DNA of 6,279 bases from Clostridia bacterium (GCA_900757905.1 CAAEPN010000037.1:1-6279); one strand, 5' to 3'. Shown: positions 1-6,272, counted from the first letter of the stretch. Notes: generated by a model not told the origin, from the sequence alone. Made by a program: numbers and translations.

Positions 1-20
1 ACCAGCTGCGCTACACCCCG
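1..20 (-). tRNA. 5' end of a tRNA gene (probably tRNA-Pro), cut by the window edge
   Basis: Read on the minus strand, the first 20 bases give CGGGGTGTAGCGCAGCTGGT. This fits the start of a tRNA: a 7-nt acceptor strand (CGGGGTG), U8 and A9, a D-stem strand GCGC, then A14 and the D-loop with the conserved GG. Taking C as base 1 is required to put U at position 8. A C at position 1 is typical of bacterial tRNA-Pro and of initiator tRNA-Met; the acceptor and D-arm look more like Pro, but the anticodon is outside the window, so identity is inferred. A near-perfect promoter sits immediately upstream, as expected for a stable RNA gene. The remaining ~55 nt lie left of the window. Confidence 0.85.
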
Positions 21-35
21 ATTCATAACATATCT

Positions 36-64
36 ATTATACCACACCCACCGAGAAATGTCAA
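36..64 (-). promoter_or_regulatory. Consensus sigma70/SigA promoter of the tRNA gene
   Basis: On the minus strand there is a -35 box TTGACA (64-59) and a -10 box TATAAT (41-36), both exact consensus, separated by exactly 17 nt. The -10 is also preceded by TGG, which makes an extended -10 (TGn) element. Transcription should start near position 28-30, giving a leader of about 8-10 nt before tRNA base 1 at position 20. This is the arrangement expected of a highly expressed stable RNA. It is directly visible in the sequence; activity is inferred. Confidence 0.93.
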
Positions 65-95
65 GAATTTTCCATAGCAATGTCTGAAAACGTGC

Positions 96-134
96 AAAAA
101 ACAGCACCAAAACGATTTTTCGCTTTGGTGCTGT
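96..134 (-). terminator. Rho-independent terminator of the five-gene operon
   Basis: Positions 101-111 pair perfectly with 124-134 (11 bp, including CAGCACC/GGTGCTG). One A·C mismatch follows, then three more pairs close a four-base loop. On the minus strand the stem is followed at once by six T (positions 101-96). The opposite strand has no T-run after the stem, so termination is directional. It starts 6 nt after the stop codon of the last gene and ends about 30 nt before the -35 box of the downstream tRNA promoter, so it separates the operon from the tRNA unit. Confidence 0.94.
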
Positions 135-140
135 CGTCAT

Positions 141-1259
141 TTAGTTGTTGTACCGTGCAAAAATCAGATAATTGCCGTCCGCACTTGTTTTGTGCGCAAA
201 GTAAGTGATATCTGTCTTATCCTTGTAGTCGGCACTGCCGGTACGATTCAAAATGTGCGTAAACGCAATGCGGACCGAAACTGTATTCTCGTCGTACCGG
301 AAGAATTCGCTGACCTTTTCGTCCTTGAATTCATAGCCTGAATGGCTCCAAACAAACATATTGTCCGCAGTGCGAATGCTGTTATACAAGTCCGTCCCTT
401 TTTCAAAGTATTGGAGTACCGACGCTTTGGAAGCGTCATTCTGCATGCATTTTGCATATTGCTTGGCTGCTTTGACAAGATACTCCGTGAGTGCCGTTTC
501 CGGTTCATCGTAAACGATATCTTCGCAGAAAATGCCATCCTTTTCCGAAAGAGTAGGCGCATTTCCGTTGCGGTCAATAATGCGCGCTTCCGGAACGGAG
601 GTGAGGTTCGGGATCTCATAGGTCACCCATTCGGGTGCTTTGACTTCCTCCGGCAGATATGCGGCTGCTTCGATCGGCTCACGCGAAAGTATGTATTTGT
701 CCGTGACCTCGATCCCATTCAAATACAGCTTGCTGTTATCTAAAATGCGGTATTCCTTTTTGTCAGAGGTCGGCAGGTGCAGCGTGAGCGTGGCCGGCTG
801 CCATATTTTGTCTGTATTCTTCTCTAAAGTGAAATCCGCGACCTTATAATCGCCGGATTTGACAATGTATTTTTTGACATTCGCGTCCGACCCGGAGGAA
901 ATGCTGGTGTAGGAAAGGGGAGACGCCGTTAAAATGCCCGTAACATATGCGTTTAGCTGTTCGGGTGTTTCGAATTCACTCGGTGTGATACCGGCAAAAT
1001 TCAAAATGCCGTCTACGTCAGGTTTTGCAAAATACGTTTCAAAAAAACGTTCGGATACCGTTTCCGGGATACCTTCGTTGTATTTGGCAAGCCATGCGTT
1101 AAGGGCAAATGCGCCGATTGCAAGAACTGCTGCGAAGATCACAAGCAGCGTCAGATAAACGCGGTAAAAGGCCGGCATGCGGCGGCGTGCGCGGACGCAG
1201 AGCTCTTCGGTGTTATCGGAATAGCTGCGTCTGTTTGTTTCATTGTTTGCCTGTTTCAT
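141..1259 (-). CDS. Single-pass membrane protein of unknown function, last gene of operon
   Basis: This is a 372-residue protein that I do not recognise as a named family. An N-terminal cytoplasmic stretch rich in Arg (RRR at 25-27) precedes one hydrophobic helix at about 33-57, and the remaining ~315 residues should face outside. The outer part seems to have two mixed alpha/beta modules. The first (about 61-160) and last (about 250-372) each open with an amphipathic helix and end in beta-strands, which weakly recalls NTF2-like domains. Between them, around 172-235, is a beta-rich segment with LYLNG (178-182), somewhat like the small beta domains of TcaA-type envelope proteins. These similarities are impressions, not established. 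The start is secure: AAGGAGGG lies 8 nt upstream, and the ATG overlaps the preceding stop as ATGA, implying translational coupling to the phosphodiester glycosidase gene. A partner or scaffold role at the cell surface is a guess from context. Confidence 0.9.
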   Translation of the reverse strand: MKQANNETNRRSYSDNTEELCVRARRRMPAFYRVYLTLLVIFAAVLAIGAFALNAWLAKYNEGIPETVSERFFETYFAKPDVDGILNFAGITPSEFETPEQLNAYVTGILTASPLSYTSISSGSDANVKKYIVKSGDYKVADFTLEKNTDKIWQPATLTLHLPTSDKKEYRILDNSKLYLNGIEVTDKYILSREPIEAAAYLPEEVKAPEWVTYEIPNLTSVPEARIIDRNGNAPTLSEKDGIFCEDIVYDEPETALTEYLVKAAKQYAKCMQNDASKASVLQYFEKGTDLYNSIRTADNMFVWSHSGYEFKDEKVSEFFRYDENTVSVRIAFTHILNRTGSADYKDKTDITYFAHKTSADGNYLIFARYNN

Positions 1260-2494
1260 ACCGCATTCCCTCCTTCCGCAGCGGTTTGTTCGCTCGAAGC
1301 CTGTGCATCGGCAGTTTCACGCGCGACGCAGAAATAGGTCGGGATCCGGCGTGGATTGGTAAAAGCCTTATAGTGGTTGACAAGACCCTTTTTCTGATAT
1401 TCGTCAAGCGTGCTTTCATCAATGCCGTATTTGGTGTAATAATCCTCATAGTACATCAGACTGGAAGAACCGCCGTCTAACATACCGGCCGTGACTGCGC
1501 CGTACTTGACCATGACGTCGATGACATCGTTGCGCGTAGCGCCTAAGCTGCTGGCGCTTCGTCCGTCGGTAACTAAGAAGATGACCGTTCCATCGGCACG
1601 CTGACCGACCGCCGTGCGCTGCGCCGTACCGGTGTTGTTGTCGGCATAGTGCATGGTGACGTTGCCGTCTTCGTTTGTTATGAGAACGTTTCCGGTTTGG
1701 AAGCTGACGCCGTCGCGAATGCTCAAGCTGTCAGCCGTTTTTTTGTCCATCGGCTCGGAAACCACTAACTTGTTGTCCTTGTCAAATCCAATGAACGTGC
1801 GCTTTAAAGAATCGCTCCATACGCATTCACCGCGCGCATAGGTAATGCCCATCGGATTGTTGCCTGTGCCGCTTCCGCCGGGATCGGCAAATTCGCCGCC
1901 GTTGATGGCCGCTATCGCGTCCTCTTTCTTGACAATATCAAAAATGCGCATGCCGGAAAGTCCCTTGGTGAAGTCGCTTGAAGTACCGACAAACACGCGC
2001 GACGGATCTTTGATGAGAAGCACATAGCCGTTAAACGTCGCGCCGCTCACATTTTCAAGTAACATTCCGTCAATGGTGTTTTTCCATTCATCTTCGTTTT
2101 CTTTGGCGTCGCTTCCCGTTTCGGCAGCATATTCGTCAAGCGAAATGACGTCGGTATTGACGACATAACTGTTTGCTACGATCTGCTCGACGGTTTCGCC
2201 GGATAAAAACAGACCCGGCACCCATTTGGTGGCGCTGGCCTGCATGGCGGAAAGAACAAGACGGTCGCGAAGCGGCTTGCAAGGGCCGTTAAGCACCACA
2301 AAAGCGGCCGAAAGCACGGCTATGACCGCACATAGAACGACGGTAATAAGGCTTAAAAAGGTGCGAAAGAGAATTTTCCCGAACCCCAGCTTTTGCGCAC
2401 CGTGCGGCGTGCGTTTTCCGGAAAAGGCGGAGTTTTTTCTCTGCGCTTTGCTGACGAAACCGGTTTCGGACGTCAGACGGTTGTTTTGTGCCAT
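1256..2494 (-). CDS. Membrane-anchored phosphodiester glycosidase family protein (NAGPA domain)
   Basis: This 412-residue protein has a basic cytoplasmic N-terminus (1-40), one transmembrane helix at about 43-69, and an extracytoplasmic C-terminal domain. The domain (about 145-392) matches the NAGPA/phosphodiester glycosidase family (Pfam PF09992). Visible motifs are AAINGGEF (195-202), NPMGI (213-217), RTAVGQ (292-297), the strand and loop FLVTDGR (306-311), and the signature MLDGGSSS (338-345), a variant of the family's LDGGGSS. The mammalian relative removes GlcNAc from GlcNAc-1-phosphodiesters. Bacterial members are linked to exopolysaccharide or wall-polymer metabolism, but their substrates are mostly undefined. 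A polar, acidic linker at about 118-138 may hold the enzyme away from the membrane. Shine-Dalgarno AAAGGAAG (2509-2502) supports this ATG. Its stop overlaps the next start by 4 nt, so the two are probably coupled. Family assignment is strong; substrate is unknown. Confidence 0.93.
   Translation of the reverse strand: MAQNNRLTSETGFVSKAQRKNSAFSGKRTPHGAQKLGFGKILFRTFLSLITVVLCAVIAVLSAAFVVLNGPCKPLRDRLVLSAMQASATKWVPGLFLSGETVEQIVANSYVVNTDVISLDEYAAETGSDAKENEDEWKNTIDGMLLENVSGATFNGYVLLIKDPSRVFVGTSSDFTKGLSGMRIFDIVKKEDAIAAINGGEFADPGGSGTGNNPMGITYARGECVWSDSLKRTFIGFDKDNKLVVSEPMDKKTADSLSIRDGVSFQTGNVLITNEDGNVTMHYADNNTGTAQRTAVGQRADGTVIFLVTDGRSASSLGATRNDVIDVMVKYGAVTAGMLDGGSSSLMYYEDYYTKYGIDESTLDEYQKKGLVNHYKAFTNPRRIPTYFCVARETADAQASSEQTAAEGGNAV
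1268..1275 (-). promoter_or_regulatory. Strong ribosome binding site of the terminal membrane-protein gene
   Basis: AAGGAGGG on the minus strand is the best Shine-Dalgarno in the window, 8 nt before the ATG at 1259 and embedded in the end of the phosphodiester glycosidase gene. Together with the ATGA overlap it suggests efficient and coupled translation of the last gene. Confidence 0.85.
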
Positions 2495-2526
2495 GAAAAG
2501 GCTTCCTTTCTTGTTTTTGCTTAGTG

Positions 2527-3597
2527 TTATTTGCTCTTTTTTTCGCGGAATATCCAGTATTTCTGCAACCGGAAATTGATGAGAAACAAAACCGTATCCA
2601 CTAAAATTTTGATAAGCGTCACGGCAAAGCTTGCCGGATCAAGCTGAAAGAGCACACAGATTCCTTTGACGCCGAAAGCCGAGACCAGCATGACCGGCAC
2701 GGCGAGCGCATAGTATTTGAGCGCCGACTTCCATAGCGACGCATGACTTTTGAAAACCATGCTTCTGTTTAGAGCAAAATTGATAAGCGAGGATATCACG
2801 CGCGCCAAAACCGTCGAAACGAGAATGCCGAGCGCAAACAGGTGATTGAACAGCGAGAAAAATACGATATCCGCTGCAAATGCCGCAAGCGAGCTGCCGA
2901 TGTATTTCAAGAGCAGCGACGCAATGCGTATCGAATCGGCAAACGGGCGGTAATGCGTGCCCTTGTTTTCGTCAAGGTAGACCGTTTCAATGGTGACTTG
3001 CGAATAGGCGGCTTTCATATTTTTTAATTCTAATAAAACGTTGGTCTCGTATTCGAACCGATCGCCCGAAACCTCTGCCATTGGCGCAAGAAGCGAGGGC
3101 GGAATCGCACGAAGTCCGGTCTGTGTGTCACGTAAGCTCACGCCGCTTACAAGCGCAAGCGCTGCGGCGCTTGCACGGTTGCCGATCCGGCTTTTTTTCG
3201 GAACGTCGGGCAAGGAGAAATCGCGCACACCGAGCGAGTAAGTCCCGTTTTGCAGCATGTCCTCACAGACGCGCCGAGCGTCTTTCGCCAAATGCTGACC
3301 GTCGCCGTCGCAGGTGACTGCACCGCGCGAATACGGTCGGTTTTGAAGAATGTAGCGAAGCGCCGTCTTGAGCGCCGCGCCCTTACCGAGATTGACCTCG
3401 TGGACAAGCAGCGTGATGCCGTCGCCGGTCGGGAAGAATGCCTTGTTTTCCGGCTTACTGCCGTCGTCCACCAATAAAATGTCGTCAAAGCCTTCTTCTT
3501 TTAACGACTGCACAACGCCGGCAAGCCGCGTGTCCGGGTCAAGCGACGGAATAATTACGATAACGCCGGTCAAAGTTTTTTCTGCTTGGATAGACAT
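2527..3597 (-). CDS. Bifunctional GT2 glycosyltransferase / GtrA-like membrane protein
   Basis: This 356-residue protein fuses two domains. Residues ~10-215 are a GT2 glycosyltransferase of the dolichol-phosphate-mannose-synthase type: VDDGS (43-47), NLGKGAALK (69-77), the metal- and nucleotide-binding DGDGQH (97-102), DTQTGLR (157-163) and RFEYE (180-184). Residues ~228-350 are a GtrA-like domain with four predicted membrane helices (about 232-252, 256-276, 292-316, 325-345), including the typical NF-x-LNR-x-x-VF pattern (273-282) and a closing NFRLQKYWIF. GT2 enzymes of this type move a sugar from a nucleotide donor onto polyprenyl phosphate at the inner membrane face; GtrA proteins are thought to help flip the product. 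No GT-C transferase that would use this donor is in the window. The ATG is the first possible start, because an in-frame TGA lies five codons upstream. Its Shine-Dalgarno is unusually distant (see separate entry). Domain assignment is strong; the sugar is unknown. Confidence 0.95.
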   Translation of the reverse strand: MSIQAEKTLTGVIVIIPSLDPDTRLAGVVQSLKEEGFDDILLVDDGSKPENKAFFPTGDGITLLVHEVNLGKGAALKTALRYILQNRPYSRGAVTCDGDGQHLAKDARRVCEDMLQNGTYSLGVRDFSLPDVPKKSRIGNRASAAALALVSGVSLRDTQTGLRAIPPSLLAPMAEVSGDRFEYETNVLLELKNMKAAYSQVTIETVYLDENKGTHYRPFADSIRIASLLLKYIGSSLAAFAADIVFFSLFNHLFALGILVSTVLARVISSLINFALNRSMVFKSHASLWKSALKYYALAVPVMLVSAFGVKGICVLFQLDPASFAVTLIKILVDTVLFLINFRLQKYWIFREKKSK

Positions 3598-3607
3598 AAA
3601 TGTCTGA

Positions 3608-3617
3608 CATCACCTTT
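3608..3617 (-). promoter_or_regulatory. Ribosome binding site of the GT2/GtrA gene, unusually far from its ATG
   Basis: AAAGGTGATG on the minus strand contains AGGTGAT, a 7-nt match to the anti-Shine-Dalgarno sequence, but 11 nt separate it from the ATG at 3597, and the AGG core is 15 nt away. The intervening sequence contains the perfect small palindrome ATGTC-A-GACAT. No in-frame start lies closer, because an in-frame TGA interrupts just downstream of the AGG. The long spacing suggests modest initiation or reliance on reinitiation after the upstream stop at 3635-3637. Confidence 0.6.
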
Positions 3618-3634
3618 CGTGTGATTTTAGCTGT

Positions 3635-5047
3635 TTACCGGCGCGGCCGCTTCGGCAGGATAAAGAGGAATAAGATAGCTGCCAAAACGGCTGCTCCGAT
3701 GAGACTGAACGCCAAGACCATGCGGTTTTGGCTCTTTTCGCGTTCCTTGGCGGCAAGCCGCTCGGCTTCGCGCGCCTCCGCTTCCTGACGTGCCGCGTCC
3801 TCCTCGGCCTGTTCCTTTTCAGATTGCTTTTGGACTTCTTCTTCCGCTTGCAGGGCTTGGCGCGCCGCTTCTTCCTCGGCTCTTACTTCGGCATAGGTCT
3901 TGACATGTTCGAGCATGTCTCCGATGCCGCTGTCCTCGCCGACGGTCGTATAGTAAAGCCCATAGTTTGCGGGATTATAAGATTTTATCTGCGAGGCCTT
4001 GGTGATATTGCCGGTCTTGCCATAGATCCAGTTGTAGAACCATGTCCAGTGCTGAGATTTATGAAAACCGAAAGCCTCTTGCGAGACTTGAAACGCTGTT
4101 TTTCCGCCAAAAGCGTCAAGCGGTGAATCAATATCAAGCGTGAGCGGATTTTCTTTGTATAAATGTACGTATATCTTTTCTGGCAGGTATAAACCGTCGG
4201 TCGGATTTTCAACGGCTTCGATAAATGTGGCCGTGTTTAACATGTGCGCACCGTGCCCATATTCACCGTCAAAATCGTGCAGTACGGCAACTTTGGGTTT
4301 GTAGCGGTTGAGAAGCAAGCGCTGGAGGTTGAGGACGTTTCCGTGCTCAAAGCCCTGATCTTTCAAATACTTTTCCGCACCTTCGATGCTCTCGGAATAA
4401 CCGTCGGGTAACGGCGAAATGATCGGATAGCAGCGCACGCCGCAGTGCCAGAGTCCGTCAAGCAGCTCATGCGTGCGGTTGTAGGTGTCGAAGTGATTGA
4501 CAAAGTATGCAACGCGCACCGTAACGCCGCGGCTGGTATAATAGGGTAGGAGACCGGCAAAAAAGAGCTGGTCGTCGTCGGAATGCGTGGCAAACAGCAT
4601 AAGGTCCGTTCCCTCCGGACCGACCTCCCAGACCTGTACCTCCTCCGGCAGGTCGCCGACCGAATAGACCTCGATTTCGGCAATGTTTGCCTTGGTGTAA
4701 TTCAGCGTCGCTTCCGACGCGCCGTCAAGCGGGATATATTCGTGCAAAAAGCCATGCGTGGCAATCGGCACGCTGCCGTTTAGGGTGCCGTCGGAGGGAA
4801 TCCGGCGGTATTTGACGTATAAGCCGCCCATTGGTTCGTCCGACGTGAAAGTGATCGAAAAATTCTGACTTTCCTCGGAGGTGGAAAGCTTGCCGTCCGT
4901 GATAACGCCCGGATTCTTCAGTCCGTTTGCCGTGACATTGACGTGGCTTGTTATGTCGGACGCCGTATCGGCCGAAGCGCCGGCGGCGAGAGCGCCGGTT
5001 AAGAGCACGGCTGCCAAAATTCCCTTGATAGATTTAAGCTGCATCAT
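3635..5047 (-). CDS. Secreted, C-terminally membrane-tethered PIG-L (LmbE-type) deacetylase
   Basis: This 470-residue protein begins with a signal peptide (hydrophobic core ~8-23, probable cleavage at ASA|D, 26/27). Residues ~30-130 are beta-rich and resemble a discoidin-like (F5/8 type C) module. The PIG-L domain (about 147-345) carries the zinc motif as HSDDD (155-159) and the second motif HGAH (265-268) in YGHGAHML. PIG-L enzymes are zinc-dependent N-deacetylases of GlcNAc-type sugars; the family norm is HPDDE, so Pro is replaced by Ser and Glu by Asp here. Residues ~385-440 form a charged Ala/Glu/Arg/Gln coiled coil, followed by a membrane helix (443-464) and a basic tail KRPRR, giving an outside-facing enzyme on a stalk. 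I chose the ATG at 5047, not the in-frame TTG at 5056, because AGAGG lies 9 nt upstream; ATG 5044 is also possible. The gene overlaps the CapA gene by 14 nt. The polymer substrate is unknown. Confidence 0.93.
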   Translation of the reverse strand: MMQLKSIKGILAAVLLTGALAAGASADTASDITSHVNVTANGLKNPGVITDGKLSTSEESQNFSITFTSDEPMGGLYVKYRRIPSDGTLNGSVPIATHGFLHEYIPLDGASEATLNYTKANIAEIEVYSVGDLPEEVQVWEVGPEGTDLMLFATHSDDDQLFFAGLLPYYTSRGVTVRVAYFVNHFDTYNRTHELLDGLWHCGVRCYPIISPLPDGYSESIEGAEKYLKDQGFEHGNVLNLQRLLLNRYKPKVAVLHDFDGEYGHGAHMLNTATFIEAVENPTDGLYLPEKIYVHLYKENPLTLDIDSPLDAFGGKTAFQVSQEAFGFHKSQHWTWFYNWIYGKTGNITKASQIKSYNPANYGLYYTTVGEDSGIGDMLEHVKTYAEVRAEEEAARQALQAEEEVQKQSEKEQAEEDAARQEAEAREAERLAAKEREKSQNRMVLAFSLIGAAVLAAILFLFILPKRPRR

Positions 5048-6272
5048 TGTTGTCAACCTCTTTCAGCGAGTCCGGCAGGAATTCGGCGTCGATGGTGTCG
5101 GACGCGTATTTTAACAGCCGGTCATAGTCGAGCGTGTGCTTGTAGTAGGTTCGCACGCCGTGAACGGCGGCAAGCTCTTTGGTGTATTCGTCCATGGGAT
5201 AAATGCGATTGGAGGTAAAACGCGCATTGAAGTGATAGACCGTCGGTGTGAAAAGAACGTTTTCAAGGTACGGTTCACTGCCGGCAATCTGTACAATGTC
5301 AAACGAGATCATACCGCCGACCATGTTGTAGTCGTATGCCTGCTCGGCGGCAAAGTTGCCGAGCGAGTAAACGCATAGCATTTTGTTTCCGTCCTTGCCG
5401 GTAATCCATTCCACCGGCTGAATGACGTGCGGATGATGTCCGATGACGGCGGTTACGCCGCAGTCAGCAAAAAGCTGTGCCGTGCGCTTTTGCGAGGCGT
5501 TGGGCTTGAAAGAGCCTTCGTCGCCCCAGTGCGCCGAAACGATGACCATATCGGCGGCTTTTTTTGCCGCAGCCACCTGACGGCGAATGTCCTCTTCGTT
5601 GATATACGGAATCACAACGGACGAGGAGGCGGCTTTAGTCAAGCCGTTTGTGCCGTAGGTGTAGGCTAAAAAGGCAATTTTAATGCCGCCGGTTTCCAAA
5701 ACGCGAACCGTGTCGTAATCCTCTTGGTCGTCATAGCCGCCGATGAGTAATACGCCCTCCATGCTTTTCCAGAACGATATGGTCTTTTCAAGACCTTTTG
5801 CACCCTTGTCCAGCATGTGATTGTTGGCAATGCCGACCACGTCAAAGCCAAGCTCCTTTAAGTCGTATCCGACGTCCTGCGGCGAATTGAACATAGGGTA
5901 GTAGCTTAATTCATAACCCTCGCCGGCCATAACGGTTTCTTGATTAATAAAGGCGATGTCCGCGCTTTCAATGCGTTCGGCCACCTTTTCAAACATAGGC
6001 TTGAAGTTGTATTCGCGGCCGCCTTTTTCGGCATTTGCAGCAGCCTCTTTGACGGTTCCCTTGTAAATGATATTGTCGCCACAGCCTAAAAAGCTCACTT
6101 GCTTGCGGTAAGAGGAAAAATCCGGCATACTTACGGCAGGCGATGATTCGGGCGGCGCGGCATACCGGGAAACGTCGGTGTAGGGACGTGTTTTGCCGCA
6201 TGCGCAGAAAACGGCAAGACATGCGACTGTTAAGAGAAATAACGCGGAAAAACGCTTTACTTTATAATTCAT
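5034..6272 (-). CDS. CapA family lipoprotein (PGA_cap, metallophosphatase-like fold)
   Basis: This 412-residue protein has a lipoprotein-type signal: basic start (KVKR), hydrophobic core 8-22, and a lipobox FCAC with probable lipidated Cys25. A flexible Pro/Ser-rich linker (about 28-56) follows. The CapA domain (about 58-345, Pfam PF09587 type) shows its motifs in order: GCGDN (63-67), FINQET (108-113), GIANNHMLDKG (147-157), SAHWGDE (246-252), GHHPHV (278-283) and YSLGNF (302-307). The Asp, Asn and His residues correspond to the metal-binding positions of the calcineurin-like fold. The founding member takes part in poly-gamma-glutamate capsule production, but no CapB or CapC is seen here, and most family members occur outside that pathway, so poly-gamma-glutamate synthesis should not be assumed. 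The ATG at 6272 is supported by the signal peptide; only 7 nt upstream are visible, so its ribosome binding site and promoter are outside the window. Confidence 0.94.
   Translation of the reverse strand: MNYKVKRFSALFLLTVACLAVFCACGKTRPYTDVSRYAAPPESSPAVSMPDFSSYRKQVSFLGCGDNIIYKGTVKEAAANAEKGGREYNFKPMFEKVAERIESADIAFINQETVMAGEGYELSYYPMFNSPQDVGYDLKELGFDVVGIANNHMLDKGAKGLEKTISFWKSMEGVLLIGGYDDQEDYDTVRVLETGGIKIAFLAYTYGTNGLTKAASSSVVIPYINEEDIRRQVAAAKKAADMVIVSAHWGDEGSFKPNASQKRTAQLFADCGVTAVIGHHPHVIQPVEWITGKDGNKMLCVYSLGNFAAEQAYDYNMVGGMISFDIVQIAGSEPYLENVLFTPTVYHFNARFTSNRIYPMDEYTKELAAVHGVRTYYKHTLDYDRLLKYASDTIDAEFLPDSLKEVDNNDAA
5057..5063 (-). promoter_or_regulatory. Ribosome binding site that sets the PIG-L gene start
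   Basis: AAAGAGG on the minus strand lies inside the 3' end of the CapA gene. It is 9 nt from the ATG at 5047 and 12 nt from the second ATG at 5044. It directly abuts the in-frame TTG at 5056, leaving no spacer, which argues against that codon as the start. Confidence 0.75.

Noticed and set aside
1..140. tRNA-proximal region as an attachment site of an integrated element.
   Set aside because: Only the tRNA 5' end is visible, while integration usually uses the 3' part, and no integrase or direct repeat is present in the window.
342..743. Plus-strand open frame of 133 codons inside the last gene.
   Set aside because: It lies antisense to a gene with a strong ribosome binding site and plausible protein features, and has no domain, signal or convincing start; it is a shadow frame.
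3608..3610. ATG at 3610 as the start of a small separate peptide gene.
   Set aside because: It lies within the Shine-Dalgarno itself, only 2 nt after the AGG, and its 23-codon frame overlaps the GT2 gene with no recognisable features.
3720..3895. Low-complexity repetitive stretch considered as a tandem repeat or CRISPR-like array.
   Set aside because: There is no regular repeat-spacer unit; it encodes the Ala/Glu/Arg/Gln coiled coil of the PIG-L protein.
3728..4126. Plus-strand open frame of 132 codons opposite the C-terminal part of the PIG-L gene.
   Set aside because: Its hydrophobic, Phe/Leu/Arg-rich composition is the complement of the Glu/Ala/Arg-rich coiled coil on the real coding strand.
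5048..5056. In-frame TTG at 5056 as start of the PIG-L gene (three extra residues).
   Set aside because: The Shine-Dalgarno AGAGG directly abuts the TTG with no spacer, whereas ATG 5047 has a 9-nt spacer and directly begins the signal peptide.
5020..5056. Exact TTGACA (minus strand, 5056-5051) as the -35 box of an internal promoter before the PIG-L gene.
   Set aside because: No acceptable -10 occurs at 16-18 nt; the nearest TATAAT-like hexamer (TTAAAT) is only 13 nt away. The hexamer is explained by the spacer between ribosome binding site and start.
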